Assembly: GCF_003797945.1 (NCBI RefSeq)
Contig: NZ_RKKU01000013.1
Coordinates: 45,275 to 109,274 of the forward strand
DNA length: 64,000 nucleotides
DNA from: Pseudomonas neustonica
GTDB lineage: Bacteria; Pseudomonadota; Gammaproteobacteria; Pseudomonadales; Pseudomonadaceae
Direction of reading: 5' to 3'
Shown piece by piece: positions 1 to 7,243 of this stretch (positions are counted from its first letter, which is position 1; each line of letters begins with the position of its first letter). A program made the translations under genes and the position numbers. The notes beneath the pieces were generated by a model, which did no database searches, was not told where the DNA came from, and saw only the letters and a program-made list of their open reading frames with translations.

Positions 1-155
1 ACTGGGGGCGCCTGGTAAACCGGTGCACAACCGGCAAGACAAAGTACTGATCCGATCACTATTGACGCTACTTTCATCTGTACCTCCGAATGCAATGTGG
101 AGCAATTTTAAGATTTAGCTTTTGTGTTTTGCTCTTGAGCAAAGAGGCAAAATGC

Positions 156-186
156 AATACCTGACCCCAAGCTGACCCTTAAAGCT
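156..186. repeat. GGTCAG-type repeat replacing an attC left core
   Basis: Two TGACCC words stand close together on the plus strand (161-179), directly after the stop codon of the minus-strand gene that ends at 192. Read on the minus strand, the gene is followed by GCTTTAA and then at once by GGGTCAG. GCTTTAA is six or seven bases of the left core expected for this cassette, because its first bases at 753-760 are GTTAAAGC. The attC appears to break off exactly where the repeat starts. Related copies lie at 1319-1371 and 2329-2382. Confidence 0.45.
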
Positions 187-191
187 TTTAC

Positions 192-716
192 TCATTCCTG
201 AATTTGAGAAATGTAGTTAGGCGGTAAACTGATATTCCGCTCGAGTGTCGGAAAAAGTTGCCAAAGCAGTCTTTGATTATTTCTCAAGCCGGTACCATCC
301 AGGTATGACCATGAACCTGAATCGATTTTCCGTATCGCTATCATAAAGCCCACGCTTTGCATCTTGGTTCCCTCTATCTCCATCACCGAAATTCTTGGAA
401 CAAAGCATATTTCTTCTTCACCCGCAGTGTACAAAGCCGTCGGGCTTTTTAGCTCGGAGCTCAAGAACTTAATTCCCGTGGCCTTCAATTGTGCAAGGGC
501 GTCAATCGTTAACTGTTTGAATGACTCCTTCCCGCCCACGAGTGGGTAGAGCGAGGAATGCGTTTTTGCAATCAGGACAGTGGCATCGCCTTCTTCAAAG
601 GCTGCGAGCATCTCATCAATGTCGCTGCGAACATATTCAACTTCATCCGCTGTGAGGTTCTTGCCATAGGCATGGAAACACATCAATGCAAAAAATATAG
701 CTATTATGGTTCTCAT
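192..716 (-). CDS. Secreted NTF2-like hypothetical protein (cassette gene)
   Basis: This 174-residue protein begins with a clear signal peptide (basic start MRTII, a hydrophobic stretch to about residue 17, cleavage near AYG-KN), so it is exported. The mature part has a helical beginning rich in Asp and Glu (residues 20-50) followed by mixed strand and helix, which recalls small NTF2-like or DUF-type periplasmic proteins, but I do not recognise a named family. It is the last minus-strand gene of the cassette-like block; an attC lies just upstream at 753-829. Base composition is AT-richer than the genes beyond 5.2 kb, as expected for a cassette gene. The function is unknown. Confidence 0.65.
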   Translation of the reverse strand: MRTIIAIFFALMCFHAYGKNLTADEVEYVRSDIDEMLAAFEEGDATVLIAKTHSSLYPLVGGKESFKQLTIDALAQLKATGIKFLSSELKSPTALYTAGEEEICFVPRISVMEIEGTKMQSVGFMIAIRKIDSGSWSYLDGTGLRNNQRLLWQLFPTLERNISLPPNYISQIQE

Positions 717-752
717 ATGAATACTTTAATCCCGGGGTGGAGCCTGGATGTA

Positions 753-829
753 GCTTTAACGTTTGGTAAAGGGGCGGGCTTCATCCCGTGCCAGTGAGCG
801 GAGCGAACGGTTTTAACCAGTTGTTATGC
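753..829 (-). other. attC recombination site (integron cassette)
   Basis: On the minus strand the site begins with the left core GCATAAC directly after the stop codon of the lipoprotein gene and ends with GTTAAAGC. Inner arms TGGTTAAA and TTTACCAA pair with a one-base bulge, the usual layout of an attC with unpaired extra bases. The 77-bp length fits. The cassette's first bases near 1219-1225 read GTTATGA, matching the complement of the left core at six of seven positions. Confidence 0.75.
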
Positions 830-832
830 GAA

Positions 833-1204
833 TTAATGGTATGTGTGCGGCTCTAAAAGTAAATGCCCCCAAGTGATCAATTCACCGCATTCAAGCCAGA
901 TAGCACAACCGTAACCAGTGGTTTTTGTTCTTATGCTTTCTTGATAAATTAACTCTTGGCCTCTCATCCATTTTGTTTCGGATTCTCTACCGTACGGAAT
1001 AACAAGTGGTATAGGAACTATCAGCGAGATGTATATTCCCGCCCACTTTAGTCCGCTGCCATAGCTAGTGATCTTTTCAGTGTCATTTATTTTTTCTGGA
1101 TCTCCTGATGTGGATGTTTTGCTGTGCACGAAGTCTAAGCCTACGCATCCATATAGATGAGTAATGAGGATTATTATGAGCGCTATTTTATTGAAATTTT
1201 TCAT
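833..1204 (-). CDS. Small lipoprotein (cassette gene)
   Basis: A predicted lipoprotein of about 123 residues. I chose the ATG at 1204 because it gives a classic lipoprotein signal: MKNFNKIALIIILITH followed by the lipobox LYGC. The ATG at 1222 would also keep the signal, but it lies inside the attC right core GTTATGAAC. After the lipidated Cys come a Ser/Thr-rich linker and one hydrophobic segment (about IYISLIVPIPLVIPYG). It has no recognisable domain. The stop codon abuts the attC at 753-829, so gene and attC form one cassette. Its role is unknown; the mature protein is probably attached to the outer membrane. Confidence 0.6.
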   Translation of the reverse strand: MKNFNKIALIIILITHLYGCVGLDFVHSKTSTSGDPEKINDTEKITSYGSGLKWAGIYISLIVPIPLVIPYGRESETKWMRGQELIYQESIRTKTTGYGCAIWLECGELITWGHLLLEPHTYH

Positions 1205-1527
1205 GGTTAAATAAATGTTCATAACGTCGCCAGCAACGGCAGACTTTTGTTGATTTTTTTTGCGCAATAATGGCGCGACTATGCGCAAAACGAGCGACGA
1301 AAAGACTATTTAGAACGAGCAATTAGGGCCAGGTGAATGTTAATGAAAAGCGTTTATCTGACCACCCCTGTCGCTCTGTTTTATAGTGATTTTAACTTTT
1401 GCCCACAGTCTATAAAAAATTGCACGAAAACCCCACTGTAAAACCGTTTATATCATGAACAATTAGATAGTGCTGTCCATCTTTTTCTTGAACATTGGCC
1501 CGGACGTTAAGTCTGGCAACTGTTCTT
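1205..1527. other. Gap between cassette genes, with a repeat
   Basis: This 323-base stretch holds the cassette boundary GTTATGA (minus strand, 1219-1225), the GGTCAG-type repeat at 1319-1371 and AT-rich sequence, with no convincing gene. A left-core-like ACTTAAC occurs on the minus strand just after the small gene that stops at 1528, but I cannot find a matching right half. Confidence 0.5.
1319..1371. repeat. GGTCAG-type imperfect palindrome, copy A
   Basis: The left arm AATTAGGGCCAGGTGAA and the right arm TTATCTGACCACCCCT are imperfect inverted complements. The left 30 bases closely match copy B at 2329-2382 (AATTAGGG, CAGGTGAA, GTTAAT in the same spacing). The length near 50 bp and hairpin potential suggest a MITE-like or REP-like element with no coding capacity. 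Confidence 0.6.
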
Positions 1528-1719
1528 TTAATTGCTTGCTTTCAAATTCCAGTATGAGGTCAGCTGAGGCGATGCCGCATTTTGCGAGTATAAGTTGATC
1601 ACCTTTTTTGTTAGCATGCCCGAATACAAATCATAAAATCCTGCCTGTGCTTGCAAGATTACCCCTGTCATCGCAACTGCTAATGCACTCAAAAAAACTG
1701 GTTTTTTTCTATTTTTCAA
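1528..1719 (-). CDS. Very small secreted protein (possible cassette gene)
   Basis: A 63-codon reading frame with a good Shine-Dalgarno (AAGGAGG on the minus strand, about 8 bases before the ATG). It starts with a signal-peptide-like segment (MKNRKKPVFLSALAVAMTG, then ILQAQAG), leaving a mature peptide of about 37 residues. No family is recognised. The ribosome site and signal peptide argue that it is real despite its size. It lies between the cassette-like fragments at 1745-1778 and 1319-1371. It could be a truncated remnant of a larger exported protein. Confidence 0.45.
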   Translation of the reverse strand: MKNRKKPVFLSALAVAMTGVILQAQAGFYDLYSGMLTKKVINLYSQNAASPQLTSYWNLKASN

Positions 1720-1744
1720 AAAAGCCTCCTTACGCGAAAGTTGG

Positions 1745-1778
1745 GCCAGTTATACCGAAGTGTAATGCCTTGTTAAGC
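1745..1778 (-). other. Partial attC (left half)
   Basis: The minus strand reads GCTTAAC AAGGC, a typical attC left core plus start of the left arm, about 100 bases after the stop of the DUF2809 gene. The right half with a GTT core cannot be found; the sequence runs instead into TATAACTGGCCC. I read it as a degenerate or truncated attC. Confidence 0.4.
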
Positions 1779-1884
1779 GTGAGGCCCGCGATATATAGGG
1801 TTCTGCATAGCACCGTAAGCATAAACTCAATACAAATTAAAAGTGCTATGCGTACCAAGCCCGATTTAAGGCTTGCCAGGTGCA

Positions 1885-2277
1885 TTATCTTGAAGCTTTT
1901 TTGTTTTCTAGCTTAGTGCGACAGCGCTCAATAAATAGAATGCATCCCCAGCCGACTGTGTAGGCGAGTAAATCTAGCCAGTCAAATGTGGCTCCAAATA
2001 TGATTCGGACAGGATCTATATGTTGCAAGCCAAGAATGGAAACTATATTGAAATATTGTGCAATTTCAATTACATAAGCAAGCGCCAGTACAAGATGAGC
2101 CAGCATGTAACTGTTCATCTTAATGAATGACTTTAGGGATAGATATAACCATCCGACAACTATTACGTCGCCAAGAAAAGGGCGAACGAATGTGTCATTC
2201 ACGAATAGTGCTATGTAAGCTAATACTAAGAATAAAGCGAAGCTGCAGAAAAAATACTTTTTATTAAAGTGAAGCAC
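1885..2277 (-). CDS. DUF2809 family membrane protein
   Basis: A 130-residue integral membrane protein with four hydrophobic segments (about 8-26, 35-50, 58-76 and 98-115). The features EIAQYF, the LGLQ loop and the FDWLDLLAYTVG segment near the C-terminus match my recollection of the DUF2809 family. Length agrees with that family. Function is unknown; such genes recur in mobile and cassette DNA. The short charged tail ends in KKASR. It is AT-rich compared with the core genes to the right, which fits acquisition. A GGTCAG-type repeat (2329-2382) sits directly upstream, where a cassette boundary would be expected. Confidence 0.7.
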   Translation of the reverse strand: MLHFNKKYFFCSFALFLVLAYIALFVNDTFVRPFLGDVIVVGWLYLSLKSFIKMNSYMLAHLVLALAYVIEIAQYFNIVSILGLQHIDPVRIIFGATFDWLDLLAYTVGWGCILFIERCRTKLENKKASR

Positions 2278-2328
2278 TTTATAGCTCTCTATAATTTAAG
2301 GGGAGCTTCAATAGAACAGCAGTTTCAT

Positions 2329-2382
2329 AGTAATTAGGGTCAGGTGAAAGTTAATATAAAAACCTTCATCTGACTCCAGTTA
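2329..2382. repeat. GGTCAG-type imperfect palindrome, copy B
   Basis: The left arm GGGTCAGGTGAAAG and the right arm CTTCATCTGACTCC form an imperfect hairpin with an AT-rich loop. It matches copy A at 1319-1371 over the left half. It directly adjoins the broken right side of the attC of the DUF262 cassette, as if it had inserted there or replaced the right core. Confidence 0.6.
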
Positions 2383-2425
2383 CTTCGGCATTCAGCGGCT
2401 CGTCCGCTGCAATGCTTTGTTATAA
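2383..2425 (-). other. attC of the DUF262 cassette, right end broken
   Basis: The minus strand has the left core TTATAAC, which is the exact complement of the GTTATAA core at this cassette's far end (4095-4101), so both belong to one cassette. The hairpin arms GCATT-CAGCGG and CCGCTG-AATGC are intact. The right core GTTRRRY is missing: the sequence passes into the GGTCAG-type repeat. The left core overlaps the stop codon of the DUF262 gene. Confidence 0.7.
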
Positions 2426-3481
2426 GTCGACATAATCTTTGATGATCTCGAATCTTCTTTGGCGATTAGCCTTCTTCTGAACACCTTCCTGGCTCAATAC
2501 TCTATATTCAGTTAAAAGTTCATCTTTTAGTTTGTCACCGAACTTTCCATCGTTTTCATAGTTTTCGTACCATACATTGAGCTTCTTCGCCGCATCATCC
2601 AGCACAGTGCTAGCGACTTTTTTCTGTAAAAGGTAGTACCCATAAACGAATAAAGTATAGAAATGTGTTTTCTTGCGAACTATCTGAGAAACATACTCCT
2701 CGTTGCCAATCAGCTGATCGACTACGTTAAGTGTTTTTAATAGAACATCGCGATCACTATCAGCCTCTGGATAGGATTCGTTATATTGATCATAGATGCG
2801 ATTTAAAGCTGCTTGAGTTGTCTCTTCTTCAATCCCTGAACGGATAAACAATAGAAGGGTGCTAACAAACTGAACATCTAACATTCGTCGAACATCAGAC
2901 TTATTAAATATTTTCCTTGACTCCCAAAACCTATTTTCAGAAATTTCGGCAGACAGCTCTATAAACTTCCCGTGAAATTCTGCATTTCGGAGCTCCTGCG
3001 GATTGAGAGTTGTATTGGTTCGGTTTAATCTGAGGAACAGATCTACTATGCTCGAATACTGAACAGTGTCCTTAATAAATCGTATCGAGAATGGATATTT
3101 CCAAATTATGCTTTTTTGTTCCGGCGACAACCCAGAGAATGACAGTCCTACATAATCGGATTTTTTATCATCAAGGCCCGAACGAAGTAACTTGAACTCG
3201 TCATTGATATAGCTTTGCACGGTAGTCAATCTTTGTTGGCCGTCAACGACTGAATAAACCGTATCTCCAGTATCGGGGTCAGTTGCATTCTGCCAAAGGT
3301 ATATTTCCGGTATGGGATACCCAAGCAGTATAGTTTCAATCAAAGAGATACGGTCTTTTTGAACCCAGACGTAGCGTCGCTGAAAACTGTTGTCGACTAT
3401 AATAGTTTGATTTCGAAGACCATCAACAAGCCATTTAACTGGTCTAGATTCAACGTCGATATAGTTTATAGGGTTAGTCAT
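2420..3481 (-). CDS. DUF262 (GmrS/ParB-like) protein
   Basis: A protein of about 353 residues with the DUF262 fold: FQRRYVW (33-39), the LIETILLGYPIPEIYL segment (47-62) and the hallmark VDGQQRL (79-85), the ParB/Srx-like nucleotide-handling motif. The C-terminal half is helical, as in many DUF262 proteins. DUF262 occurs in GmrSD, BrxU and SspE, which cut or nick foreign DNA, but this protein lacks an obvious C-terminal HNH (DUF1524) domain. I chose the ATG at 3481, which has GGA five bases upstream and overlaps the end of the preceding gene by 8 bases, indicating translational coupling. It shares one integron cassette with the nucleotidyltransferase-like gene; a defence role is inferred. Confidence 0.8.
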   Translation of the reverse strand: MTNPINYIDVESRPVKWLVDGLRNQTIIVDNSFQRRYVWVQKDRISLIETILLGYPIPEIYLWQNATDPDTGDTVYSVVDGQQRLTTVQSYINDEFKLLRSGLDDKKSDYVGLSFSGLSPEQKSIIWKYPFSIRFIKDTVQYSSIVDLFLRLNRTNTTLNPQELRNAEFHGKFIELSAEISENRFWESRKIFNKSDVRRMLDVQFVSTLLLFIRSGIEEETTQAALNRIYDQYNESYPEADSDRDVLLKTLNVVDQLIGNEEYVSQIVRKKTHFYTLFVYGYYLLQKKVASTVLDDAAKKLNVWYENYENDGKFGDKLKDELLTEYRVLSQEGVQKKANRQRRFEIIKDYVDL

Positions 3482-4071
3482 TTTTTCCATCCTCAATCAT
3501 TCTTTGCAGTTTTTTAATTCCTTGGCAGTGATAGTTCTGAACAGCCTCCCATGATTCGTAAATTCTGTAATTTATATCGTGGGTGATCGAGAACAAAACC
3601 TGAAGATCTTTCTTGCAAGGCTCAACTAATCCATTCCACTCGCGAAAAAAAAACACTGCGATGATCTGGTTTCTTTAGCGAAACAAATCTTCTGAATATG
3701 TTGCTCGTAACACTTTTGTAGCCCGGCAAATATCCTTTCTCTGACAGGTCAAGAAATGCTGTCCAACTGCTACGGAAGATCTCTGAAGACACGATTGCTA
3801 TGTCCAGGTCCGATTTATCGGAAAACGGTGAAAAACACTTTTCTTCTGTGGGAGTGATACTAAATCCGAGTTTAGCGCTTCCGACAATTGCGATGTTATT
3901 CGGGTGAATATTCAGGCGATCAGACATTAAGTTCTTCATACGATCGTACTGTGACGCGTGATCTGTTCTTTTAAGATATTCCCGAAAATACCATATATCA
4001 TGCCCGAGCAAATAGGACCGATATAGGCTTTGAGGCGTTGCATTAACTAGCTCTTTTCTGAACTTTTCCAT
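3474..4071 (-). pseudogene. Nucleotidyltransferase-like gene with homopolymer frameshift
   Basis: The first frame (4071 to about 3650) encodes residues 1-145 with a pol-beta-like minimal nucleotidyltransferase signature: GSAKLGFS (64-71) and SDLDIAI (87-93), that is hGS followed by DxD. At a run of nine T on the coding strand (3645-3653) it shifts and ends after about ten more codons. The other frame continues from the same point for about 58 codons (REWNGLVEP onward) and ends overlapping the DUF262 start, so one gene of about 200 codons was evidently intended. One base fewer in the run restores it. It could be a mutation, phase variation, polymerase slippage during expression, or a sequencing error. 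It might modify a nucleotide, tRNA or protein. The family is not one I can name. Confidence 0.65.
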
Positions 4072-4094
4072 CTATGCCTCATACTCTCCGAGGG

Positions 4095-4172
4095 TTATAA
4101 CGACTGAACCCACGGGCCATTTTGTAGCCGCGGAGCGTCGGCGAAATGGTCCCGTGCGGTGACTTGTTAGAC
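4095..4172 (-). other. Intact attC recombination site
   Basis: On the minus strand: left core GTCTAAC, a long left arm containing CACGGGACCATTT, a central spacer, the right arm AAAATGGCCCGTG, and the right core GTTATAA. The arms pair over more than 12 bases with small bulges. The left core is the exact complement of GTTAGAC at 4851-4857, the first bases of the same cassette. That match is what cassette circularisation and integration produce. It overlaps the stop codon of the gene ending at 4167. Confidence 0.88.
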
Positions 4173-4835
4173 ACGGCCTCGTACCACCTGACTGTTAAGT
4201 AAAGCACCACAATTTACGATCTTGTTCTTGACCTCAAGCACGCCTTCCAAGAACTCCCGCACTTTGTATGGCGGGTACTTTGTGCCGTTGTACTCGAACG
4301 CCCCTACTCTTATTCCAGTGTAGCGATCATCAAACCCGACTTGAAAGGAATGGCTGGCGAGCATTCGATGTTTCGCGACGTTTACGAATGCTGACACGTA
4401 TCCAAACCAATACGAGTCAAGAAGCCCCTCCAGTTCATGCTTGAGGGGCGAGGACGGTAGTCTGTCGACGACGCGTTGAATACTGCACCGACTTTCGGGA
4501 ATTGCGCCGCTAAGCACGAGGCTGTTCACTAGAAATGCAAAGACGTCAAACATTGACCGAGCTGAATGTGCGGCACCCAGAATATGTGCTTCACTGGCGA
4601 CTTTTGCGTAGTGATACTCCTCTTGACGGTCTGACGCTCCAAAAGCAACTGCCATTGCCTCTATTTGGTCTGCCGCGTTCGGGTCGATTACTTCATCCAG
4701 AGCGTCCCGTGCACCGTAGAGGTGAAACAGAAATATTTCGATGTACCGATCTATGGAATGCACGATGCCGAGAATAGCTTCACTGTCCGACCTGTCAGCG
4801 TGGATGGTTTCCCGCAGCTCTTTAAGGTTCCACAT
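4167..4835 (-). CDS. Hypothetical helical protein (first cassette gene)
   Basis: A 222-residue soluble protein, predominantly helical, with no signal peptide or membrane segment. Notable stretches are HSARSMFDVFAFLVN (around 90-105) and a VNVAKHR motif (around 152-158), vaguely like HEPN-type helical proteins, though I cannot find the catalytic RxxxxH. It is the only gene of a well-defined integron cassette bounded by 4851-4857 and the attC at 4095-4172. The ATG lies about 15 bases inside the cassette with no clear Shine-Dalgarno, which is common for cassette genes translated from an upstream promoter. The function is unknown. Confidence 0.65.
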   Translation of the reverse strand: MWNLKELRETIHADRSDSEAILGIVHSIDRYIEIFLFHLYGARDALDEVIDPNAADQIEAMAVAFGASDRQEEYHYAKVASEAHILGAAHSARSMFDVFAFLVNSLVLSGAIPESRCSIQRVVDRLPSSPLKHELEGLLDSYWFGYVSAFVNVAKHRMLASHSFQVGFDDRYTGIRVGAFEYNGTKYPPYKVREFLEGVLEVKNKIVNCGALLNSQVVRGRV

Positions 4836-4850
4836 AAGGCATCCGCCGGT

Positions 4851-5281
4851 GTCTAACAGTGATTAGATCGAACACGTCGACATGACACGCCAAGAGCGCG
4901 GTGAATTTGAAGTAAAAAACGAATAACGATCAGTACTTTCCATGTTCTACCTCAGCTCATCTGTGCACGTTATATCGCATGCGGCTAAACACCATTAGTT
5001 GCGTGTTATACCGAATGCGTGCGGCATTCAAGCTGTAAGCGAGCGTCCTTGCTGCGTCCGGGAGGAGGGGCATTTGCTGGCTTGCAGTTACTGGCATAGT
5101 GCTACAATTTTTTGATGATGCCAACCCGCTGACAGTGCAGATTGCCTGGTTGACGCTGCTGCTGTGGCGGGTCGGCAGTGCGGGCGTTTGCGTGTGTACT
5201 GGTCGGGTTGCTATCAGCGCCGCAAGTGTGGCCCTGCGCTGTGATAAAGTAGCGGCCGAACTCAGACCTCCGGTACTTTAA
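4851..5281. other. Cassette array boundary and gene-free stretch
   Basis: GTTAGAC on the minus strand at 4851-4857 is the right core where the first cassette joins the chromosome. The roughly 420 bases to its right hold no gene I accept. No integrase gene or recognisable attI is present, and the next gene is an ordinary chromosomal one. A promoter for the minus-strand cassettes should lie here, but I see no convincing pair of boxes. Confidence 0.5.
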
Positions 5282-5653
5282 ATGCTTACTTACTTCCTTG
5301 TTGCCTGTGACCGCCTTGATGAAAAGCAGGAAAAGAAACTGCGGCAGAATCTGCCTGAGCTGCAGGCGGTCTTGCAGGCTTACGTTGAGGCCAACGAGGC
5401 GGCCAATGTGACGCTGATCAACGACTGCGAGAGTGATGACTGCGAAGATTGGCAGCTGGGTATCAGCCAACCGGTCAAGAAGCATCTTCACCTCAACTTT
5501 CCGGTGAATCTGTTCAACAGTCTGGCTACGCGCTTTAACATCGATTGTGAGGTCGGTTACATCGCAGATGATGTACGCGAGCCGGTCAGTTACTTTGGCA
5601 AGGACGAGGGGCCCGGTGAGGCGTTTCTGATTGCGGAGTATCTGGGGCTGTAG
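5282..5653 (+). CDS. Conserved hypothetical acidic protein
   Basis: A 123-residue soluble acidic protein with no signal peptide. The N-terminus is a strand (YFLVAC), followed by a charged helix (DEKQEKKLRQNLPELQAVL), an acidic patch with ESDDCEDW near residue 55, and a C-terminal segment with DVREPVSYFGKDEG. I do not recognise the family. Codon use resembles the core genes to its right rather than the cassette genes to its left, so I treat it as the first chromosomal gene after the array. The ATG at 5282 has only a weak ribosome site. Confidence 0.6.
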   Translation: MLTYFLVACDRLDEKQEKKLRQNLPELQAVLQAYVEANEAANVTLINDCESDDCEDWQLGISQPVKKHLHLNFPVNLFNSLATRFNIDCEVGYIADDVREPVSYFGKDEGPGEAFLIAEYLGL

Positions 5654-5882
5654 TGCAGCTGTGTGCGTCGTTTTGCTGAGCACTTACCGGCCTGCGTTGC
5701 GGCGTTTGTCCTTGTTTGTCACGCTTCTTCAGCGCGTAACCTGCTGGTTATATAAAGCCGTTCCGGCGCCAGATTTATCCTTTGCGCGGTAGTGGCTTTA
5801 CTCAGTGAGCCTTTGGCGAGTCAGGTAGCACCTGTGCTGCGGCTCTTACCATGGATATTTTGCTACAGGACATAGGGAACGC

Positions 5883-7115
5883 ATGTCTCTCTTCGACGTT
5901 ATCGCCATCCTGCTGAGCCTCTCGGCGCTGTTCAGCTATATAAACGCGCGCTTTATCGGCCTGCCCAGCAGTATCGCCATCATGGCGTTTTCACTGGTGT
6001 TTTCGATCATATTGCTGGGGCTTAACCACCTGGGTATGAGCAGTGTGGCCGACTGGGCAGAGCATCTGGTTGGCGAGGCCGATCTGGGGCCGACGCTGCT
6101 TAATGGTTTGCTCAGCTTTCTGCTGTTTGCCGGGGCCTTTCATGTGAACCTGGATGAGCTGGCGGACCAGAAGTGGCTCGTGGCGTTGTTGGCCACCTTG
6201 GGCGTTGTGCTCACGACCTTCCTGGTCGGTGGTGCCATGTGGTACGTGCTGGGCTGGCTGGGTATTCCGTTGCCCTTTATCTACTGCCTGCTGTTTGGTG
6301 CCGTGGTGGCGCCCACTGATCCGGTAGCGGTGATGGCGATTCTCAAATCGCTGGACGCTCCCTCCAGCCTTACCACCAAGATTGCTGGCGAGTCTTTGTT
6401 TAATGACGGCGTTGCGGTGGTGATGTTTATTGCGATTCTGGGCATTGCCCAGGGCCAGCGCGAGGCGTCTTTCGATAGTATCGCTATGCTCTTTGTGCAT
6501 GAGGCGGTCGGCGGGGTGGTGCTGGGGTTATTGCTGGGGCTGCTGGGCTATCACTTGCTGAAGCACCTGGATAACTATCAGGTAGAGGTATTGGTTACCG
6601 TGGCGCTGGTGGCTGGCGGCTATGCGCTGGCGAGCAAGTTACACACCTCTGGTCCGCTGGCGGTGGTGGTCGCGGGTTTGATGTTGGGCAATCATGGGCG
6701 CGAGTTCGCCATGTCCAAGAAGACTGAGCAGCAGCTTGATGCCTTTTGGGAAATGGTCGATGAAGTACTGAACGCCGTGCTGTTTTTGCTGGTGGGGCTG
6801 GAGCTGCTCATTATTACCTTTGAGTGGCATGCTCTGGTTGCCGGGCTGGCGGCTGTTCCGCTAGCGCTGTTGGCGCGATACGTGGCCGTCGGCATACCCG
6901 TGTTGGCGCTGAAACCCTTTAAACAGTACAAACCCAACCCGATAAAAGCGCTGACCTGGGGCGGCCTGAAGGGCGGCATCTCGGTTGCCTTGGCGCTGTC
7001 ACTGCCGCTGGGCGAAGAGCGCAGCATTATTTTGCCGATGGCTTATGTGGTGGTGGTGTTTTCCATTCTGGTACAAGGTTTGACGGTGAAGAAGGTGCTG
7101 GGAGGGGGGCGCTGA
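5883..7115 (+). CDS. CPA1-family Na+(K+)/H+ antiporter
   Basis: A 410-residue inner membrane protein with about 12 hydrophobic segments and no large cytoplasmic tail. It carries the CPA1/NhaP hallmarks: VVAPTDPVAVMAIL (around 140-153) in the unwound TM4 region and ESLFNDGVAVVMF (around 168-180), in which the Asn-Asp pair binds cation and proton. Family members exchange Na+ or K+ for H+ and support pH and salt homeostasis, which suits a marine or halotolerant host. The start has AGGGAAC about 5 bases upstream. It is monocistronic; a GC hairpin overlaps its stop codon. Confidence 0.87.
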   Translation: MSLFDVIAILLSLSALFSYINARFIGLPSSIAIMAFSLVFSIILLGLNHLGMSSVADWAEHLVGEADLGPTLLNGLLSFLLFAGAFHVNLDELADQKWLVALLATLGVVLTTFLVGGAMWYVLGWLGIPLPFIYCLLFGAVVAPTDPVAVMAILKSLDAPSSLTTKIAGESLFNDGVAVVMFIAILGIAQGQREASFDSIAMLFVHEAVGGVVLGLLLGLLGYHLLKHLDNYQVEVLVTVALVAGGYALASKLHTSGPLAVVVAGLMLGNHGREFAMSKKTEQQLDAFWEMVDEVLNAVLFLLVGLELLIITFEWHALVAGLAAVPLALLARYVAVGIPVLALKPFKQYKPNPIKALTWGGLKGGISVALALSLPLGEERSIILPMAYVVVVFSILVQGLTVKKVLGGGR

Positions 7116-7124
7116 GCGCCTTTT
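7108..7124 (+). terminator. Rho-independent terminator over the antiporter stop
   Basis: GGCGC-TGA-GCGCC is a five-base-pair stem with the stop codon TGA as its loop, followed by TTTTG. It is short but well placed between convergent genes. Confidence 0.5.
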
Positions 7125-7243
7125 GACGCGGCGCTATTGATTGTCCTCAACTGTCTGCAGCAAGGGCAGATGGTGCAGAGGCTTGGCGTCGATAACGGGC
7201 GACTGTGCTCTTTTGCGGGTCTTCACGCTTGGGCCTATCCAGC

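Noticed and set aside
1856..1875. A terminator after the DUF2809 gene (CAAGCC/GGCTTG stem)
   Set aside because: The stem is short and no T run follows on the minus strand.
1..5281. An integron integrase gene
   Set aside because: No tyrosine recombinase reading frame appears in this stretch on either strand, so I only claim cassettes and attC sites.
4858..5281. A strong Pc-like cassette promoter
   Set aside because: AT-rich words exist on the minus strand, but no pair of -35 and -10 boxes with proper spacing stands out.
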